Of a stretch of 64,000 bases of DNA, positions 49,817 to 59,546 are shown piece after piece. The stretch comes from Gammaproteobacteria bacterium UBA2679. Its GTDB lineage: Bacteria; Pseudomonadota; Gammaproteobacteria; Pseudomonadales; Oleiphilaceae. The notes beneath the pieces are model-generated. The model saw nothing but the letters and a program-made list of their open reading frames with translations, searched no databases and was not told where the DNA came from. The translations under genes were made by a program, and so were the position numbers. The stretch covers positions 375,511 to 439,510 of the forward strand of contig DEMD01000003.1 of the NCBI GenBank assembly GCA_002354735.1, written 5' to 3'. Numbering within the stretch: position 1 is the stretch's first letter; every line of letters starts with the position of its first letter.

Positions 49817-50956
49817 CTAAGACTCGGGACCGCGACCGTCTCTTGAAATGGTCGACAGATTTCGAGGTGCGGTAGGCGGGCTACCGAGCTTCAGAATCAT
49901 CTGCAGCCTGGCAATGCCCGGCAAGTTCGCCAGCAGGATCTTGATCGTTGCCAACATTGGCGTAGCCATCAAGGCGCCTGGGACACCCCAGAGCCAACTC
50001 CATATGATGACCCCGAGAAACACCGATACGGGGTTCAAACGCAGACTGTGCCCAACTGCCGTAGGCGTAATGAACTGGCCTTCGAGCGTGGTCAGGATCA
50101 GAAAGATCCCCGGCACCGCCAAGGCATCGGCCATTACAGGAAATTCGGTGAGTCCCACCATAGTCAGCAGTGCGGCTGTCGCCATGGCGCCGATATAAGG
50201 TACGAAGTTGAGCATTCCGGCCAGAGCACCCCAAAACAGCGGATTTGGCACCTCGAGCAGGAATAGATACCCCGCTGTCAGCAGACCAAGACAGGTGTTG
50301 ATAATGGTGACCATGCCCAGGTAGCGGGAAATGTCGCGCTGTATTTTGGTCGCAATATAGACGGTCTGCCGCTTACCACGCCAGGTGGAGTTGAGGCGAA
50401 CCATTCGACGGAGGAAGTGCTGGTTGGCCGACAGCAGGAAAAAGGTCAAAACCAGCGTGATGATGAGGTAACCGGTAAACTTCGGCAGGCTCTCTGTCAT
50501 GAGACCACTCACCACGTCCGGCTCCTTGATTTTAACCGCCAGCGGCTCTGCCCCCTTCGTCACCTGTTCAATCTCAGTCAGGTTCTCCACTTCCTGTGAG
50601 ACCCGCTGCAAGTCTCCGAAGGCGCCACCACCGGTGGCGACAAATTCCTTCAGCGTCTGCAGGTTCGCAGGCAGCTCTTTCAGCAGCTCCGCAGCTGGCT
50701 GGGCCAGAAAATCCGTGAGCACAAGCAACAGGACCAGCATCATCACTATGATGACGGCCGCAGTTAGGGCCGAGTGAATGCGATACCGGTTACCGAATTT
50801 GACGATGGGCAGCAGCAGCGAGCTCAATAGCCACGCCAGTACAATCGGCACGAGTATGCCCGAGGCGAAATATAAGGCCGTGGCTAGTGCAAGCATCGTC
50901 AATATGAGCAGACAAACGACCTTGCAACGCTCGATATGCAGTTCACTCTGGGTCAT
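49817..50956 (-). CDS. AI-2E family transporter (PerM/YdiK-like)
   Basis: 379-residue polytopic membrane protein with paired N-terminal helices (LLILTMLALATALYFAS; ILVPIVLAWLLSSLLLPIV), a ~100-residue soluble helical insertion (~75-160), and the conserved C-terminal block GALAGMLNFVPYIGAM ... TTLEGQFITPTAVGHSLRLNPVSVFLG, which defines the family. Members export small molecules or act as Na+/H+-coupled transporters; AI-2 transport itself is not implied. The start region overlaps by 20 bases a frame continuous with the divergent MerR gene, but that gene most likely begins further on. Confidence 0.9.
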   Translation of the reverse strand: MTQSELHIERCKVVCLLILTMLALATALYFASGILVPIVLAWLLSSLLLPIVKFGNRYRIHSALTAAVIIVMMLVLLLVLTDFLAQPAAELLKELPANLQTLKEFVATGGGAFGDLQRVSQEVENLTEIEQVTKGAEPLAVKIKEPDVVSGLMTESLPKFTGYLIITLVLTFFLLSANQHFLRRMVRLNSTWRGKRQTVYIATKIQRDISRYLGMVTIINTCLGLLTAGYLFLLEVPNPLFWGALAGMLNFVPYIGAMATAALLTMVGLTEFPVMADALAVPGIFLILTTLEGQFITPTAVGHSLRLNPVSVFLGVIIWSWLWGVPGALMATPMLATIKILLANLPGIARLQMILKLGSPPTAPRNLSTISRDGRGPES

Positions 50957-51035
50957 TGCAAAACTCTACGTGGAGATATCATTGTTATTGGGACGCCAGC
51001 AAATTGCTTAGTGGCTGCGGGCAACACATCCTGGG

Positions 51036-51066
51036 TTACGTTTCCTTCTGTTACATACGATATACT
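51036..51066 (+). promoter_or_regulatory. Possible 19-base-spacer promoter of the MerR gene
   Basis: TTACGT (51036-51041) and TATACT (51061-51066) are separated by 19 bases, the long spacing typical of promoters remodelled by MerR-type activators. It lies about 55-100 bases before the plausible starts of the MerR gene and could allow autoregulation. No obvious perfect dyad is seen in the spacer, so the assignment is tentative. Confidence 0.3.
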
Positions 51067-51169
51067 GGCACAAACCGCTGTTCCCGCCGGAACTTTCGAT
51101 ACACTGCCCTGGAATGGACTCATGCCCCCAAAGGATAGAACCCGCCGATTCATCGAACAGGTTTCGCAG

Positions 51170-51958
51170 ATGAAGACGGAAAACCTGCAGGACAAGAGCA
51201 GAGTCGAACGCGAATACACGATCGATGAGCTGGCACGTGCGACCGGCACGACCACCCGTAACATCCGCGCCTATCAGGAACGGGGTATTCTCAGGCCACC
51301 AAGGCTGCGCGGTCGGAAAGGGATTTACTCCGATGAACATTATTCGCGACTGCGACTGATTGCCAACCTGCTTGAACGCGGCTACACACTTTCCAGCATT
51401 GGAGATCTTCTTACGGCAGTCGAGCAGGGAATGGACCTGAAGAATTTCGTCGGCATCGAGTCTGCCCTCACCAGTCCATGGACCGATGAGGAAACTGTAG
51501 TCATGCCGCTACAGCAGCTCATGAGCATGTTCGACACGAAGATGAGCGGTGAAGCGCTGGCCAAAGCCAGGGATCTGGATCTGTTCCGGATCGAGGGGGA
51601 CCACGTGTCTGTTAGAAGCTTGCGGATGATGCAGGCAGGCGCAGAGCTGGTCTCGACCGGCATCCCCTTCGAAGAGCTGCTGGACATCATCCAGATGTTG
51701 CGCGGCAACGTGGAACGGGTTGCCAACGAGCTGGTGAAGCTCGTTTCAGAGCATGTGCTGGAAAAGTACGATGTCGAAGCCACGCCGCCGAAGGAGGACC
51801 TGCCTCAACTGGTCGATCTGATCTGGCGGCTGCGGCCACTTGCCGAGATGGCGGTGCATGCGGAGCTCGCGCGGGCGATGGAACGGGCCGCCAATCACTT
51901 CCTGGGCGACCGACTGGAGACTATCATCCAGGACCTGGAGGGCATCAAGAGAAATTAG
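51170..51958 (+). CDS. MerR family transcriptional regulator
   Basis: 262 residues from the ATG at 51170. The winged helix-turn-helix begins EYTIDELARATGTTTRNIRAYQERGIL and continues with GRKGIYSDEHYSRLRLI, as in MerR/TipA-like regulators. The remaining ~180 residues are helical and lack the Cys ligands of metal sensors, so a small-molecule or lipid ligand is likely. The frame is open back to 50936, with a second candidate ATG at 51122; the promoter-like TATACT at 51061 argues against starts before ~51075. It converges on the PF10118 gene and is divergent from the AI-2E gene. Confidence 0.88.
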   Translation: MKTENLQDKSRVEREYTIDELARATGTTTRNIRAYQERGILRPPRLRGRKGIYSDEHYSRLRLIANLLERGYTLSSIGDLLTAVEQGMDLKNFVGIESALTSPWTDEETVVMPLQQLMSMFDTKMSGEALAKARDLDLFRIEGDHVSVRSLRMMQAGAELVSTGIPFEELLDIIQMLRGNVERVANELVKLVSEHVLEKYDVEATPPKEDLPQLVDLIWRLRPLAEMAVHAELARAMERAANHFLGDRLETIIQDLEGIKRN

Positions 51959-51994
51959 ACGCCCCTCCTCAGGCCCGTAAAGTGCCCCTCATAC

Positions 51995-52840
51995 TTACGC
52001 AGCCTGCTGCTGACCGAAGCCGTCGACCCGTGCCACCAGCTCGTCCAGCTGCTCCAGATGATGTCGGTTGTCATGCTGCCACGGATGAAAGCCTGGCTTG
52101 AACCACGCAAACCATGCTGGAAGAGCCTTGCGGAAGACGCCCGGTCTCAGCCAGAGGTGTCTGGTGAGTGACCACCAGCCGCGTAGATTGGTCAATGCCT
52201 GGCTGCGCCGTAGAATCCTCAGATAGAAAATCGTGCACAAGGAGAAAAAGATGGTTGTGGCCATGAGCAGGGTCAGGCTGCGCAGGCAGTAGGCCTTCAC
52301 CCCGGTGCCTATGACTTGCTGATAGACATCGAAGGCAACAGCCTTGTGCTCAGTTTCTTCCAGTGCATGCCACTCCCAGAGCGCCTTGAAACGTGGCTCG
52401 GCACCCTCGAGGGCGGCGGGGCTCTCGAGCAGTGCATCCGCCATGATTGCCGTGAGATGCTCAAGTGCCACCGTCACAGCCAGACAGTAGGCGGGTGAAG
52501 TTATCTTCTGCAGACGCTTCAGTCGCCGCGTTACGCGCGCCTCCATGGCCTTGATTGGGAACCCTGCAGCTTCCATCGCATCGTTATAGATCTGGTGCTC
52601 CCGGCCGTGCATGGCCTCTTGAGCAATGAAGGCCTTGACCGACGCCTTGAGTTCCGGCTCATCGATCTGATCACGATAATAGCGCACGCTCTCGATGAAG
52701 AAGCGCTCGCCCTGGGGAAAGAACAGCGAAAGCGTATTGAGGAATTGTGAAACATGTACGCCGTCGGCATGCCAGTCAGTCACCCTGTCGACTGGCAAGA
52801 GGAATTTGAGGTTGCGCTGTATCGGGTTGACGATGCTCAT
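51995..52840 (-). CDS. PF10118 'metal-dependent hydrolase' (ferritin-like) protein
   Basis: 281 residues with the family pattern LFFPQGERFFIESVRYYRDQI, FIAQEAMHGREH and ALEETEHKAVAFDVYQ. The repeated E...ExxH motifs indicate a ferritin-like di-iron or di-metal four-helix bundle despite the 'hydrolase' label. A hydrophobic segment at ~190-215 may anchor it in the membrane. GGAGTG lies close before the ATG. A promoter with an overlapping 16-bp dyad stands 70-95 bases upstream, so the gene is probably tightly repressed and inducible. Such genes are often near lipid or hydrocarbon-related regulators. The reaction is unknown. Confidence 0.88.
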   Translation of the reverse strand: MSIVNPIQRNLKFLLPVDRVTDWHADGVHVSQFLNTLSLFFPQGERFFIESVRYYRDQIDEPELKASVKAFIAQEAMHGREHQIYNDAMEAAGFPIKAMEARVTRRLKRLQKITSPAYCLAVTVALEHLTAIMADALLESPAALEGAEPRFKALWEWHALEETEHKAVAFDVYQQVIGTGVKAYCLRSLTLLMATTIFFSLCTIFYLRILRRSQALTNLRGWWSLTRHLWLRPGVFRKALPAWFAWFKPGFHPWQHDNRHHLEQLDELVARVDGFGQQQAA

Positions 52841-52880
52841 TGGACACTCCTTCCATAGGTGGAGATTTGCTCTTGTTATC

Positions 52881-52903
52881 TGCCATCAATCTATGGCACA
52901 TAG
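52881..52903. promoter_or_regulatory. Overlapping inverted repeats in the leader of the PF10118 gene
   Basis: TGCCAT (52881-52886) and ATGGCA (52893-52898) form a perfect 6-bp dyad with a 6-base spacer. CTATG (52891-52895) and CATAG (52899-52903) form a second, 5-bp dyad that shares bases with the first. They lie just downstream of the predicted promoter on the minus strand and could be an operator or two mutually exclusive hairpins. Confidence 0.4.
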
Positions 52904-52907
52904 ATAA

Positions 52908-52935
52908 TGTATACAAGCATACACGACAAAGGCAA
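52908..52935 (-). promoter_or_regulatory. Promoter with overlapping TGTAT-N6-ATACA operator before the PF10118 gene
   Basis: On the minus strand TTGCCT (52935-52930) and TATACA (52913-52908) are 16 bases apart. The -10 box is one end of a dyad, TGTAT-N6-ATACA (52908-52923), that fills much of the spacer. This geometry is typical of repression by a TetR- or MerR-like dimer. The convergent MerR regulator encoded at 51170 is the nearest candidate. Confidence 0.55.
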
Positions 52936-53067
52936 GGACTTTTTTCATCAGCGCTGCTTGTACTTTGGACCCGAGTCACTAGGGTAAATAGTGCATGATT
53001 AAGCCGTGGCCATTCCTTTCAAGGCATGGCAAGGTAGGCGACTTTCCAATTACTCGCGGATGTTCGA

Positions 53068-53787
53068 ATGCTGTTTACCGTACGTATGGTGCTGTTGAGC
53101 GTGCACTTCATCGTGGCCAGTCTGGTGGGTCTCGTTGTTTGCCTGGTTAGGCCTTTCAATCCCGATAACAGCCGTATCGCTGGACGGCTGTATGCCAGCC
53201 TCGCCCTGCCGATCCTCGGGGTTCGCGTTCAGTCGGAGCGACTCCCGGTAAGACCTGCACCCTGCGTCTATGTTGCGAATCACCAGTCAAACTATGATCT
53301 GTTCGTCATGGGTGGCATCATCGCGCCTCGCACGGTGAGTCTCGGGAAAAAAAGTCTGAAATACGTGCCACTCTTCGGGCAGTTATATTGGCTTTCCGGA
53401 AACGTCCTTATCGACCGCGGCAATGCCCTGCGATCCAGACAGTCGATGGCAAAGACGACAGAGACCCTGCGCCATCGCAATACATCCATCTGGTTCTTTG
53501 CCGAGGGTACGCGAAATCCCAGCGGCCAATTGCTGCCTTTCAAGAAGGGGGCTTTTCAGATGGCCATAGCGGCTGGCGTTCCCATCGTGCCGGTCTGCGC
53601 CAGCAGCTATATGCGGCATATTGACCTGAACCGCTGGAACAGCGGCACAGTGCTTATTGAAGCCCTGCCGGAAATCTCCACCACGGGTCTTGGCCCTGAA
53701 GACGTCCCCACCCTACTGGCACAATGTCATGCACAGATGCAGCAACGTATTCACGAGTTAGATGCGCGGGTCACATCCGGCCAATGA
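53068..53787 (+). CDS. 1-acyl-sn-glycerol-3-phosphate acyltransferase (PlsC family)
   Basis: 239-residue membrane-associated acyltransferase. One or two N-terminal hydrophobic helices (~1-30) precede the NHQSNYD (HX4D) motif (~residues 72-78), the GxxFIDR-like NVLIDRGN, FAEGTRNPSG and VPIVPVCASSY. It transfers a second acyl chain onto lysophosphatidic acid in phospholipid synthesis. This is a second PlsC-type domain in the window besides the LplT fusion. It is divergent from the PF10118 gene and converges on the tRNA gene. The start at 53068 is supported mainly by the hydrophobic N-terminus. Confidence 0.93.
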   Translation: MLFTVRMVLLSVHFIVASLVGLVVCLVRPFNPDNSRIAGRLYASLALPILGVRVQSERLPVRPAPCVYVANHQSNYDLFVMGGIIAPRTVSLGKKSLKYVPLFGQLYWLSGNVLIDRGNALRSRQSMAKTTETLRHRNTSIWFFAEGTRNPSGQLLPFKKGAFQMAIAAGVPIVPVCASSYMRHIDLNRWNSGTVLIEALPEISTTGLGPEDVPTLLAQCHAQMQQRIHELDARVTSGQ

Positions 53788-53914
53788 GCCGTATTATGAA
53801 GACGGCGACCGACTTGGGACGTTATGAAGATTGGCGGAAAGTAAGCAGGCAATATCTGAATGTAAGGCGCGGAACCGCTCTACAACAAGAGTAATATCGT
53901 GGAAACAATAGTAA

Positions 53915-53991
53915 TGGTCGGGACGGGAGGATTTGAACCTCCGACCACCTGCACCCCATGCAGGTGCGCTACCAGGCTGCGCTACGCCCCG
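53915..53991 (-). tRNA. tRNA-Pro (anticodon GGG)
   Basis: Complete 77-base cloverleaf on the minus strand. Acceptor CGGGGCG pairs with CGTCCCG (one G-U), the D-loop region is AGCGCAGCCTGGTAGCGC, the anticodon arm is CCTGC-ATGGGGT-GCAGG with GGG at positions 34-36, and the T-arm contains GGTTCAAATCC. The 3' CCA is encoded. It reads proline codon CCC (and CCU by wobble). It follows the pheST-ihfA-merR genes on the same strand, as in pseudomonads, and may be co-transcribed with them. Confidence 0.96.
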
Positions 53992-54041
53992 AAATCCGAG
54001 AGAACAATGACTTGCCACTCAGGAAGGGTGGCGATGATAGC

Positions 54042-54398
54042 CTAGGGCTCGAGAACCTTCAAGACTTCTTCGAGTTCTGTAATCATTTGGCGTATCAACT
54101 GGCGGGCCTGGGTCGCATCATCTTTCTGATCGTCACCAGTCAATTTGAGCTTAGCGCCGCCAATGGTGTAACCCTGGTCGTACAGCAGACCGCGAATCTG
54201 ACGAATGGTCAGCACGTCCTGACGCTGGTAATAGCGACGATTGCCGCGCCGTTTTACGGGCGCGAGCTGAGGGAACTCCTGCTCCCAGTACCGCAGAACA
54301 TGAGGCTTGACGCAGCAGAGCTCGCTGACCTCGCCAATCGTAAAATAACGTTTGCCCGGAATTGTTGGCAATTCCGCGTTATTACTCGCCTCCAGCAT
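54042..54398 (-). CDS. MerR family regulator linked to ihfA
   Basis: 118-residue MerR-like protein with the HTH-wing block [30 protein letters not shown] and [27 protein letters not shown], followed by a short C-terminal helix. This small regulator is conserved at the end of the pheST-ihfA operon in many gammaproteobacteria; its targets are not known to me. The start overlaps the end of ihfA by 17 bases, so translation is probably coupled. Confidence 0.93.
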   Translation of the reverse strand: MLEASNNAELPTIPGKRYFTIGEVSELCCVKPHVLRYWEQEFPQLAPVKRRGNRRYYQRQDVLTIRQIRGLLYDQGYTIGGAKLKLTGDDQKDDATQARQLIRQMITELEEVLKVLEP

Positions 54399-54681
54399 AC
54401 GCCTCTACTTTCGTCTTCAATTTCTGCCCAGGACGGAAAGTGACGACTCGCCGGGCAGTTATCGGGATTTCTTCACCGGTTTTCGGATTGCGCCCCGGAC
54501 GTTGATTCTTGTCCCGCAGGTCAAAGTTACCGAACCCCGACAGTTTGACCTGTTCGTTGTGGCTTAGTGCTTCTTTGATCTCGCCGAAAAACAGCTCGAC
54601 CATTTCTTTGGCTTCCCTTTTATTGAGACCGACTTCCTCGAACAGCGTTTCCGCCATGTCAGCCTTGGTTAAAGCCGTCAT
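54382..54681 (-). CDS. ihfA: Integration host factor subunit alpha
   Basis: 99-residue HU/IHF family protein: [19 protein letters not shown] start, [21 protein letters not shown] beta-arm with the intercalating proline, and [16 protein letters not shown] end. It pairs with IhfB to bend DNA. AAGGAG lies before the ATG, and only 3 bases separate it from pheT, so it belongs to the same transcript. Length and order match the standard gammaproteobacterial gene. Confidence 0.97.
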   Translation of the reverse strand: MTALTKADMAETLFEEVGLNKREAKEMVELFFGEIKEALSHNEQVKLSGFGNFDLRDKNQRPGRNPKTGEEIPITARRVVTFRPGQKLKTKVEAYAGGE

Positions 54682-54684
54682 TCA

Positions 54685-57234
54685 CTAACTCCTTAGAACC
54701 GCTCCAAACTGCTCGCGCAGGCGAGTGACTATGTCATTGAAAGCGGACTGTACTTCTTCGTCACGAAGCGTTCGATCAGGGTGCTGCCAGACAACACCGA
54801 TACCAAGACTCTTCGTGCCCTGTTCCAGCCCTTTCGCCGCCTCGCCGTTCTGCCCCTGATAGACGTCGAACAAGACCTGACGTTGAAAGTAGTCTCCCCC
54901 AGCAGAACGTACAAGTTCACTGACTGCGTGATAGGAGATGGCTTCATCAATAATGATAGCAAGATCTCGCCGAATTTCAGGATATCTGGAGATCGACCCG
55001 CTTTTCGGCAGATCGGTCGCCAGAACCTCGCTTAAGCGTAGTTCAAAACCGAAGACTGGGCCATTCATGTCCAGAATTTTCAGCGCTGCGGGATGCAACT
55101 TGCCTGCGTAACCAATCGTTGTATCGACCCCATCTTCAAGACCTTGATTTCGAATAGCTTTTTCAGACTTGCGAACAATTCTGCAGCGCTGTCCCTGTTG
55201 AAAGATGGCGCCATAGTGGCCGTTGTCGTCGTCGAAGGCCTCATAGCTGATGTTTTCATGGCCTGTTCGGGCCGCGAGTAACTGCTCGATGCTGCCTTTC
55301 ATATCGAAGAAATCGACAGGTTTGGCCTTGGCATCACGACTCTCGGGCATCGGTGAACCGAATAAAACCCCAGCCAACATCTTGTCCTGTACGATCCTGG
55401 CACTCACTGCGAGCTCCGCGGGGCGGCCCGGTGGCATAGCACCAGTATTCGACATACCGGCTGTCGCTTGTTGCACGGGAACAAACCTCAGACCGGTTTC
55501 AAACAGTCTTACCCGGCTTTGCTGCCTGTTCTGGTTGTATCGCGTGGCCTGTAACAGGCCTGGCAACAAACTCACCCGCATCTGGCCCATGTCGCTGGCA
55601 ATGGGATTCGCAAGATCGATACCCGGCAGCGTTGGGAACAGCTTTGACTGCTTTGCCCCGTCGACGAAACTGTAGGTAATGGCTTCCTGGTACCCCAGAG
55701 TCAGCAGTGCCTGCCGGATCTGAGCGAGCTCGCGCTGCTTTTCGGGCAAGGGCTGAAAACCGATGGCCGCTTTAGGCTTGGTAACCGGTAGTTTGTTGTA
55801 GCCGTAAAGGCGCGCAATTTCCTCGATGATGTCGACTTCCCGCCGCACATCAAATCGGTGAGCAGGCACATTGAAGCGCCAGCCATCCTTGTTCACCTGC
55901 TCCACCCGGATATCGAGCAGTCCGAGCAGTTGTTCAATTTCGTCGCGACTGAGCTGGAGCCCAAGGAGATCGGCCACATACTGTTCGCGAACGCTGACCG
56001 GAGGACGCGCCGGCATGGTCTCGACATTCAGCTGGACATCGACAGGCCCTGGTTCACCACCACAGATATCAAGAAGCAGCTGGGTGGCCCGATGTACGGC
56101 CCGCTCCTGGTGATCAGGGTCGACACCACGCTCAAAACGATGAGAGGCATCCGTATGCAGGCCATAGCCACGAGCTCGACCAGCCATGGGCACAGGCGCG
56201 AAAAAGGCACACTCGAAGAGGATGTTCCTGGTTTTTTCGGTAACGCCACTATTGAGGCCACCCATGATACCCGCTAGTGCCAGCGGCCCAGCGGCATCCG
56301 CAATGACCAGACTGCTGTCAGAGAGCTCTATGGTGGTCTCGTCGAGCAGTGTCAACTTCTCTCCGGAGACTGCGTGCCGAACCTGCAGCTCGTCCTTCAG
56401 CACATCCAGGTCGAAGGCATGCATGGGCTGACCCAGCTCCAGCATGACATAATTGGTCACGTCCACCGCCGCATCAATGCTGCGGATTCCGGAGCGACGC
56501 AGACGTTCTACCATCCAGACTGGCGTAGGCCGACTGAGATCGACATTGCGAACGATGCGCGAAGTGAACTTCGGACAATCGGCAGTAGCCGTAACCTTGA
56601 CCGGGAACGTCGCATCATGAGCCGCAGGCACTTCAGCCGAGACCTGAGCCAGCAGTTCATCATCGATTCGTATACGATTAACAGCGGCCACTTCACGCGC
56701 AATACCAAGCACACTCAGACAGTCGCCCCGGTTGGGCGTAAGATCGATATCAATGATACTGTCGTCGAGCCTGAGGTACTGGTCTATCGGCTTACCCGCA
56801 GGGGCCGAGGGAGGCAGTTCCATCAAGCCATCAGCGGCTTCACTCAGCTGAAGCTCTGCTTCCGAGCAGAGCATGCCAGACGACTCCACACCACGCAGCT
56901 TGGCCTTCTTGATCTTGAAGGGCTCACCTTCGGCACCCTTAAGAACAGCACCAATACGGGCAAAAGGCACCTTGATGCCTGGACGGGCGTTGGGTGCACC
57001 GCAGACGACCTGATAGGTCTGTATGCCATCACTCACGGTGCAGACGTTCAGCCGATCTGCTTCCGGATGTTTCTCCATGGCCGTGATCTCGCCAACGACG
57101 ACATCGGTGAAGGCGGCTGCCACAGTTTCCACGGCATCGACTTCGAGCCCAGCCATGGTAATCTGATGTACCAGCGCAGATGTGCTTAATGCCGGGTCTA
57201 CCCAGTCACGCAACCACTGCTCGCTAATCTTCAT
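54685..57234 (-). CDS. pheT: Phenylalanyl-tRNA synthetase beta subunit
   Basis: 849-residue beta subunit, somewhat longer than the ~795 of E. coli. In order: the EMAP-type tRNA-binding domain (~39-150, VVGEITAMEKHPEADRLNVC), the B3/B4 editing domain (~210-380), B5 (~400-480, PAHRFDVRREVDIIEEIARLYGY), the catalytic-like core, and the C-terminal FDX-ACB anticodon domain (~750-849, SRYPEIRRDLAIIIDE). The extra length appears to sit in the core-like domain, around VPVQQATAGMSNTGAMPPGR and the NQGLEDGVDT segment. It follows pheS by 29 bases. Confidence 0.96.
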   Translation of the reverse strand: MKISEQWLRDWVDPALSTSALVHQITMAGLEVDAVETVAAAFTDVVVGEITAMEKHPEADRLNVCTVSDGIQTYQVVCGAPNARPGIKVPFARIGAVLKGAEGEPFKIKKAKLRGVESSGMLCSEAELQLSEAADGLMELPPSAPAGKPIDQYLRLDDSIIDIDLTPNRGDCLSVLGIAREVAAVNRIRIDDELLAQVSAEVPAAHDATFPVKVTATADCPKFTSRIVRNVDLSRPTPVWMVERLRRSGIRSIDAAVDVTNYVMLELGQPMHAFDLDVLKDELQVRHAVSGEKLTLLDETTIELSDSSLVIADAAGPLALAGIMGGLNSGVTEKTRNILFECAFFAPVPMAGRARGYGLHTDASHRFERGVDPDHQERAVHRATQLLLDICGGEPGPVDVQLNVETMPARPPVSVREQYVADLLGLQLSRDEIEQLLGLLDIRVEQVNKDGWRFNVPAHRFDVRREVDIIEEIARLYGYNKLPVTKPKAAIGFQPLPEKQRELAQIRQALLTLGYQEAITYSFVDGAKQSKLFPTLPGIDLANPIASDMGQMRVSLLPGLLQATRYNQNRQQSRVRLFETGLRFVPVQQATAGMSNTGAMPPGRPAELAVSARIVQDKMLAGVLFGSPMPESRDAKAKPVDFFDMKGSIEQLLAARTGHENISYEAFDDDNGHYGAIFQQGQRCRIVRKSEKAIRNQGLEDGVDTTIGYAGKLHPAALKILDMNGPVFGFELRLSEVLATDLPKSGSISRYPEIRRDLAIIIDEAISYHAVSELVRSAGGDYFQRQVLFDVYQGQNGEAAKGLEQGTKSLGIGVVWQHPDRTLRDEEVQSAFNDIVTRLREQFGAVLRS

Positions 57235-57263
57235 TGCTTATCCTCAATACGCGGTGTCGCTTG

Positions 57264-58268
<1,005 letters not shown>

Positions 58269-58294
58269 TCATTGTTCTACCTTTGACCCAGACG

Positions 58295-58361
58295 AAAAAA
58301 GGGAAGAGTTGCCCCTTCCCCTTTTATCAGACCTATCAGACAGCCCCGGAGAGGCGCTGTC
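58295..58361 (-). terminator. Hairpin pair and intrinsic terminator between rplT and pheS
   Basis: On the minus strand AAAAGGGGAAG and CTTCCCTTTTTT (58325-58295) form a stem with one bulged G and an 8-base loop, ending in T residues. Just upstream, GACAGC (58361-58356) and GCTGTC (58344-58339) form a separate 6-bp stem. This matches an attenuator-like site that would limit read-through from infC-rpmI-rplT into pheST. Confidence 0.7.
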
Positions 58362-58381
58362 TTTACATCACTTCAAGCTAA

Positions 58382-58741
58382 TTAAGCTGCCAGTGCTGTC
58401 TTAGCCCGTTCAACGACGGCGGCAAAGCCGTCTTTTTCGTTCATGGCCAGGTCGGCAAGTACGCGACGGTCGATAACGACGTTCGCAGCCTTGAGACCGG
58501 CAATCAGCTTGCTGTAATTCAGGCCGTTCATGCGTGCACCGGCGTTGATACGCGCGATCCAGAGCGCACGGAAAACACGCTTCTTCGCACGACGGTCACG
58601 ATAGGCATATTGACCTGCCTTGATGACGGCCTGCTTGGCAACCCGGAATACACGGCTTCTAGCGCCGTAATAGCCCTTGGCCTGCTTTAGAATCTTCTTG
58701 TGCCGACGCCTGGCCTGCACACCACGTTTTACTCGAGCCAT
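58382..58741 (-). CDS. rplT: 50S ribosomal protein L20
   Basis: 119 residues, all standard L20 blocks: [58 protein letters not shown] and the C-terminal DRRVLADLA region. L20 binds 23S rRNA early in assembly and represses rpmI-rplT translation in E. coli. It follows rpmI by 11 bases. Confidence 0.98.
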   Translation of the reverse strand: MARVKRGVQARRRHKKILKQAKGYYGARSRVFRVAKQAVIKAGQYAYRDRRAKKRVFRALWIARINAGARMNGLNYSKLIAGLKAANVVIDRRVLADLAMNEKDGFAAVVERAKTALAA

Positions 58742-58752
58742 TTTCTATCTCC

Positions 58753-58944
58753 TCAACAAGCCAGCATGCGATTGATCAAAGGCACATCGCACTTCGCAAC
58801 CTGCGCCATAGGACGCAAATGACGCTTACGCTTGGTACTTTTCTTGGTGAGGATGTGGCTCGTGAAAGACTGCTTGTGCTTATAGCCGTTGGCTGTCTTT
58901 TTGAACCGCTTACTCGCCGAACTCTTGGCTTTCATCTTGGGCAT
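58753..58944 (-). CDS. rpmI: 50S ribosomal protein L35
   Basis: 63 residues: [20 protein letters not shown], the [20 protein letters not shown] stretch and [19 protein letters not shown] are all typical. It is the first gene of the rpmI-rplT pair, 48 bases after infC, the region where L20 autoregulation acts in relatives. Confidence 0.97.
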   Translation of the reverse strand: MPKMKAKSSASKRFKKTANGYKHKQSFTSHILTKKSTKRKRHLRPMAQVAKCDVPLINRMLAC

Positions 58945-58992
58945 AACTTACTCCGCAATTGCTCTATTCAAAAACTGCTGTGAGTCTCTCGA

Positions 58993-59529
58993 CTACTTCT
59001 TCTTTTTAGGAGCGATCACCATGATGGCCTGACGTCCCTCGACTTTTGGTCTCGATTCGACAGTACCAATCTCGGCAAGGTCCTTCTCGATACGTTCGAG
59101 AAGATGAATGCCGAGCTCTTGGTGCGCCATTTCACGTCCGCGAAAGCGAATCGATACTTTGGCTTTATCTCCCTGCTCTAGGAAACGCATCAGGTTGCGC
59201 AGTTTTACCTGATAGTCACCTTCTTCCGTGCCTGGTCTGAACTTCATTTCCTTGACTTGCTGTTGCTTCTGCTTTTTCTTCGAAGCGGCTTTCTGCTTTT
59301 TCTCGTCAAAGATCTTCTTACCATAGTCCATTATCTTGCCGACTATGGGGTCACCCTCAGACATCTGGACCAGATCGAGACTTTCTGCCTCCGCCGCGGT
59401 CAATGCTTCCTGCAAGGACACAATACCCATCTGTTCCCCAGAAGAGGAAATCAGTCTTACCTGGGTTGCGACGATATTCTGGTTTATTTTTGGACGTTCT
59501 TTGCCACTGCCTGCTTGGGTGCGCTTAAT
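58993..59529 (-). CDS. infC: Translation initiation factor IF-3 (ATT start)
   Basis: 178-residue IF-3. The real start is ATT at 59529, preceded by GGAG about 8 bases upstream. It gives the expected N-terminus ([18 protein letters not shown]) that is missing if one starts at the ATG 59430, 33 codons later. The two domains are visible: N-terminal [20 protein letters not shown] and C-terminal [15 protein letters not shown] [20 protein letters not shown] with [12 protein letters not shown]. The rare ATT codon is what lets IF-3 repress its own translation in E. coli. It lies 17 bases after thrS. Confidence 0.97.
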   Translation of the reverse strand: MKRTQAGSGKERPKINQNIVATQVRLISSSGEQMGIVSLQEALTAAEAESLDLVQMSEGDPIVGKIMDYGKKIFDEKKQKAASKKKQKQQQVKEMKFRPGTEEGDYQVKLRNLMRFLEQGDKAKVSIRFRGREMAHQELGIHLLERIEKDLAEIGTVESRPKVEGRQAIMVIAPKKKK

Positions 59530-59546
59530 CGTGTATTCTCCATTGA

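Noticed and set aside
53915..53991. tRNA-Pro as an integration site
   Set aside because: No integrase, no direct repeat of the tRNA 3' end and no foreign-looking DNA on either side.
56374..57189. 271-codon plus-strand frame opposite pheT
   Set aside because: Antisense to conserved pheT N-terminal domains; no family motif.
58945..58992. Separate promoter for rpmI-rplT
   Set aside because: The 48-base gap after infC shows no convincing -35/-10 pair; co-transcription with infC is simpler.
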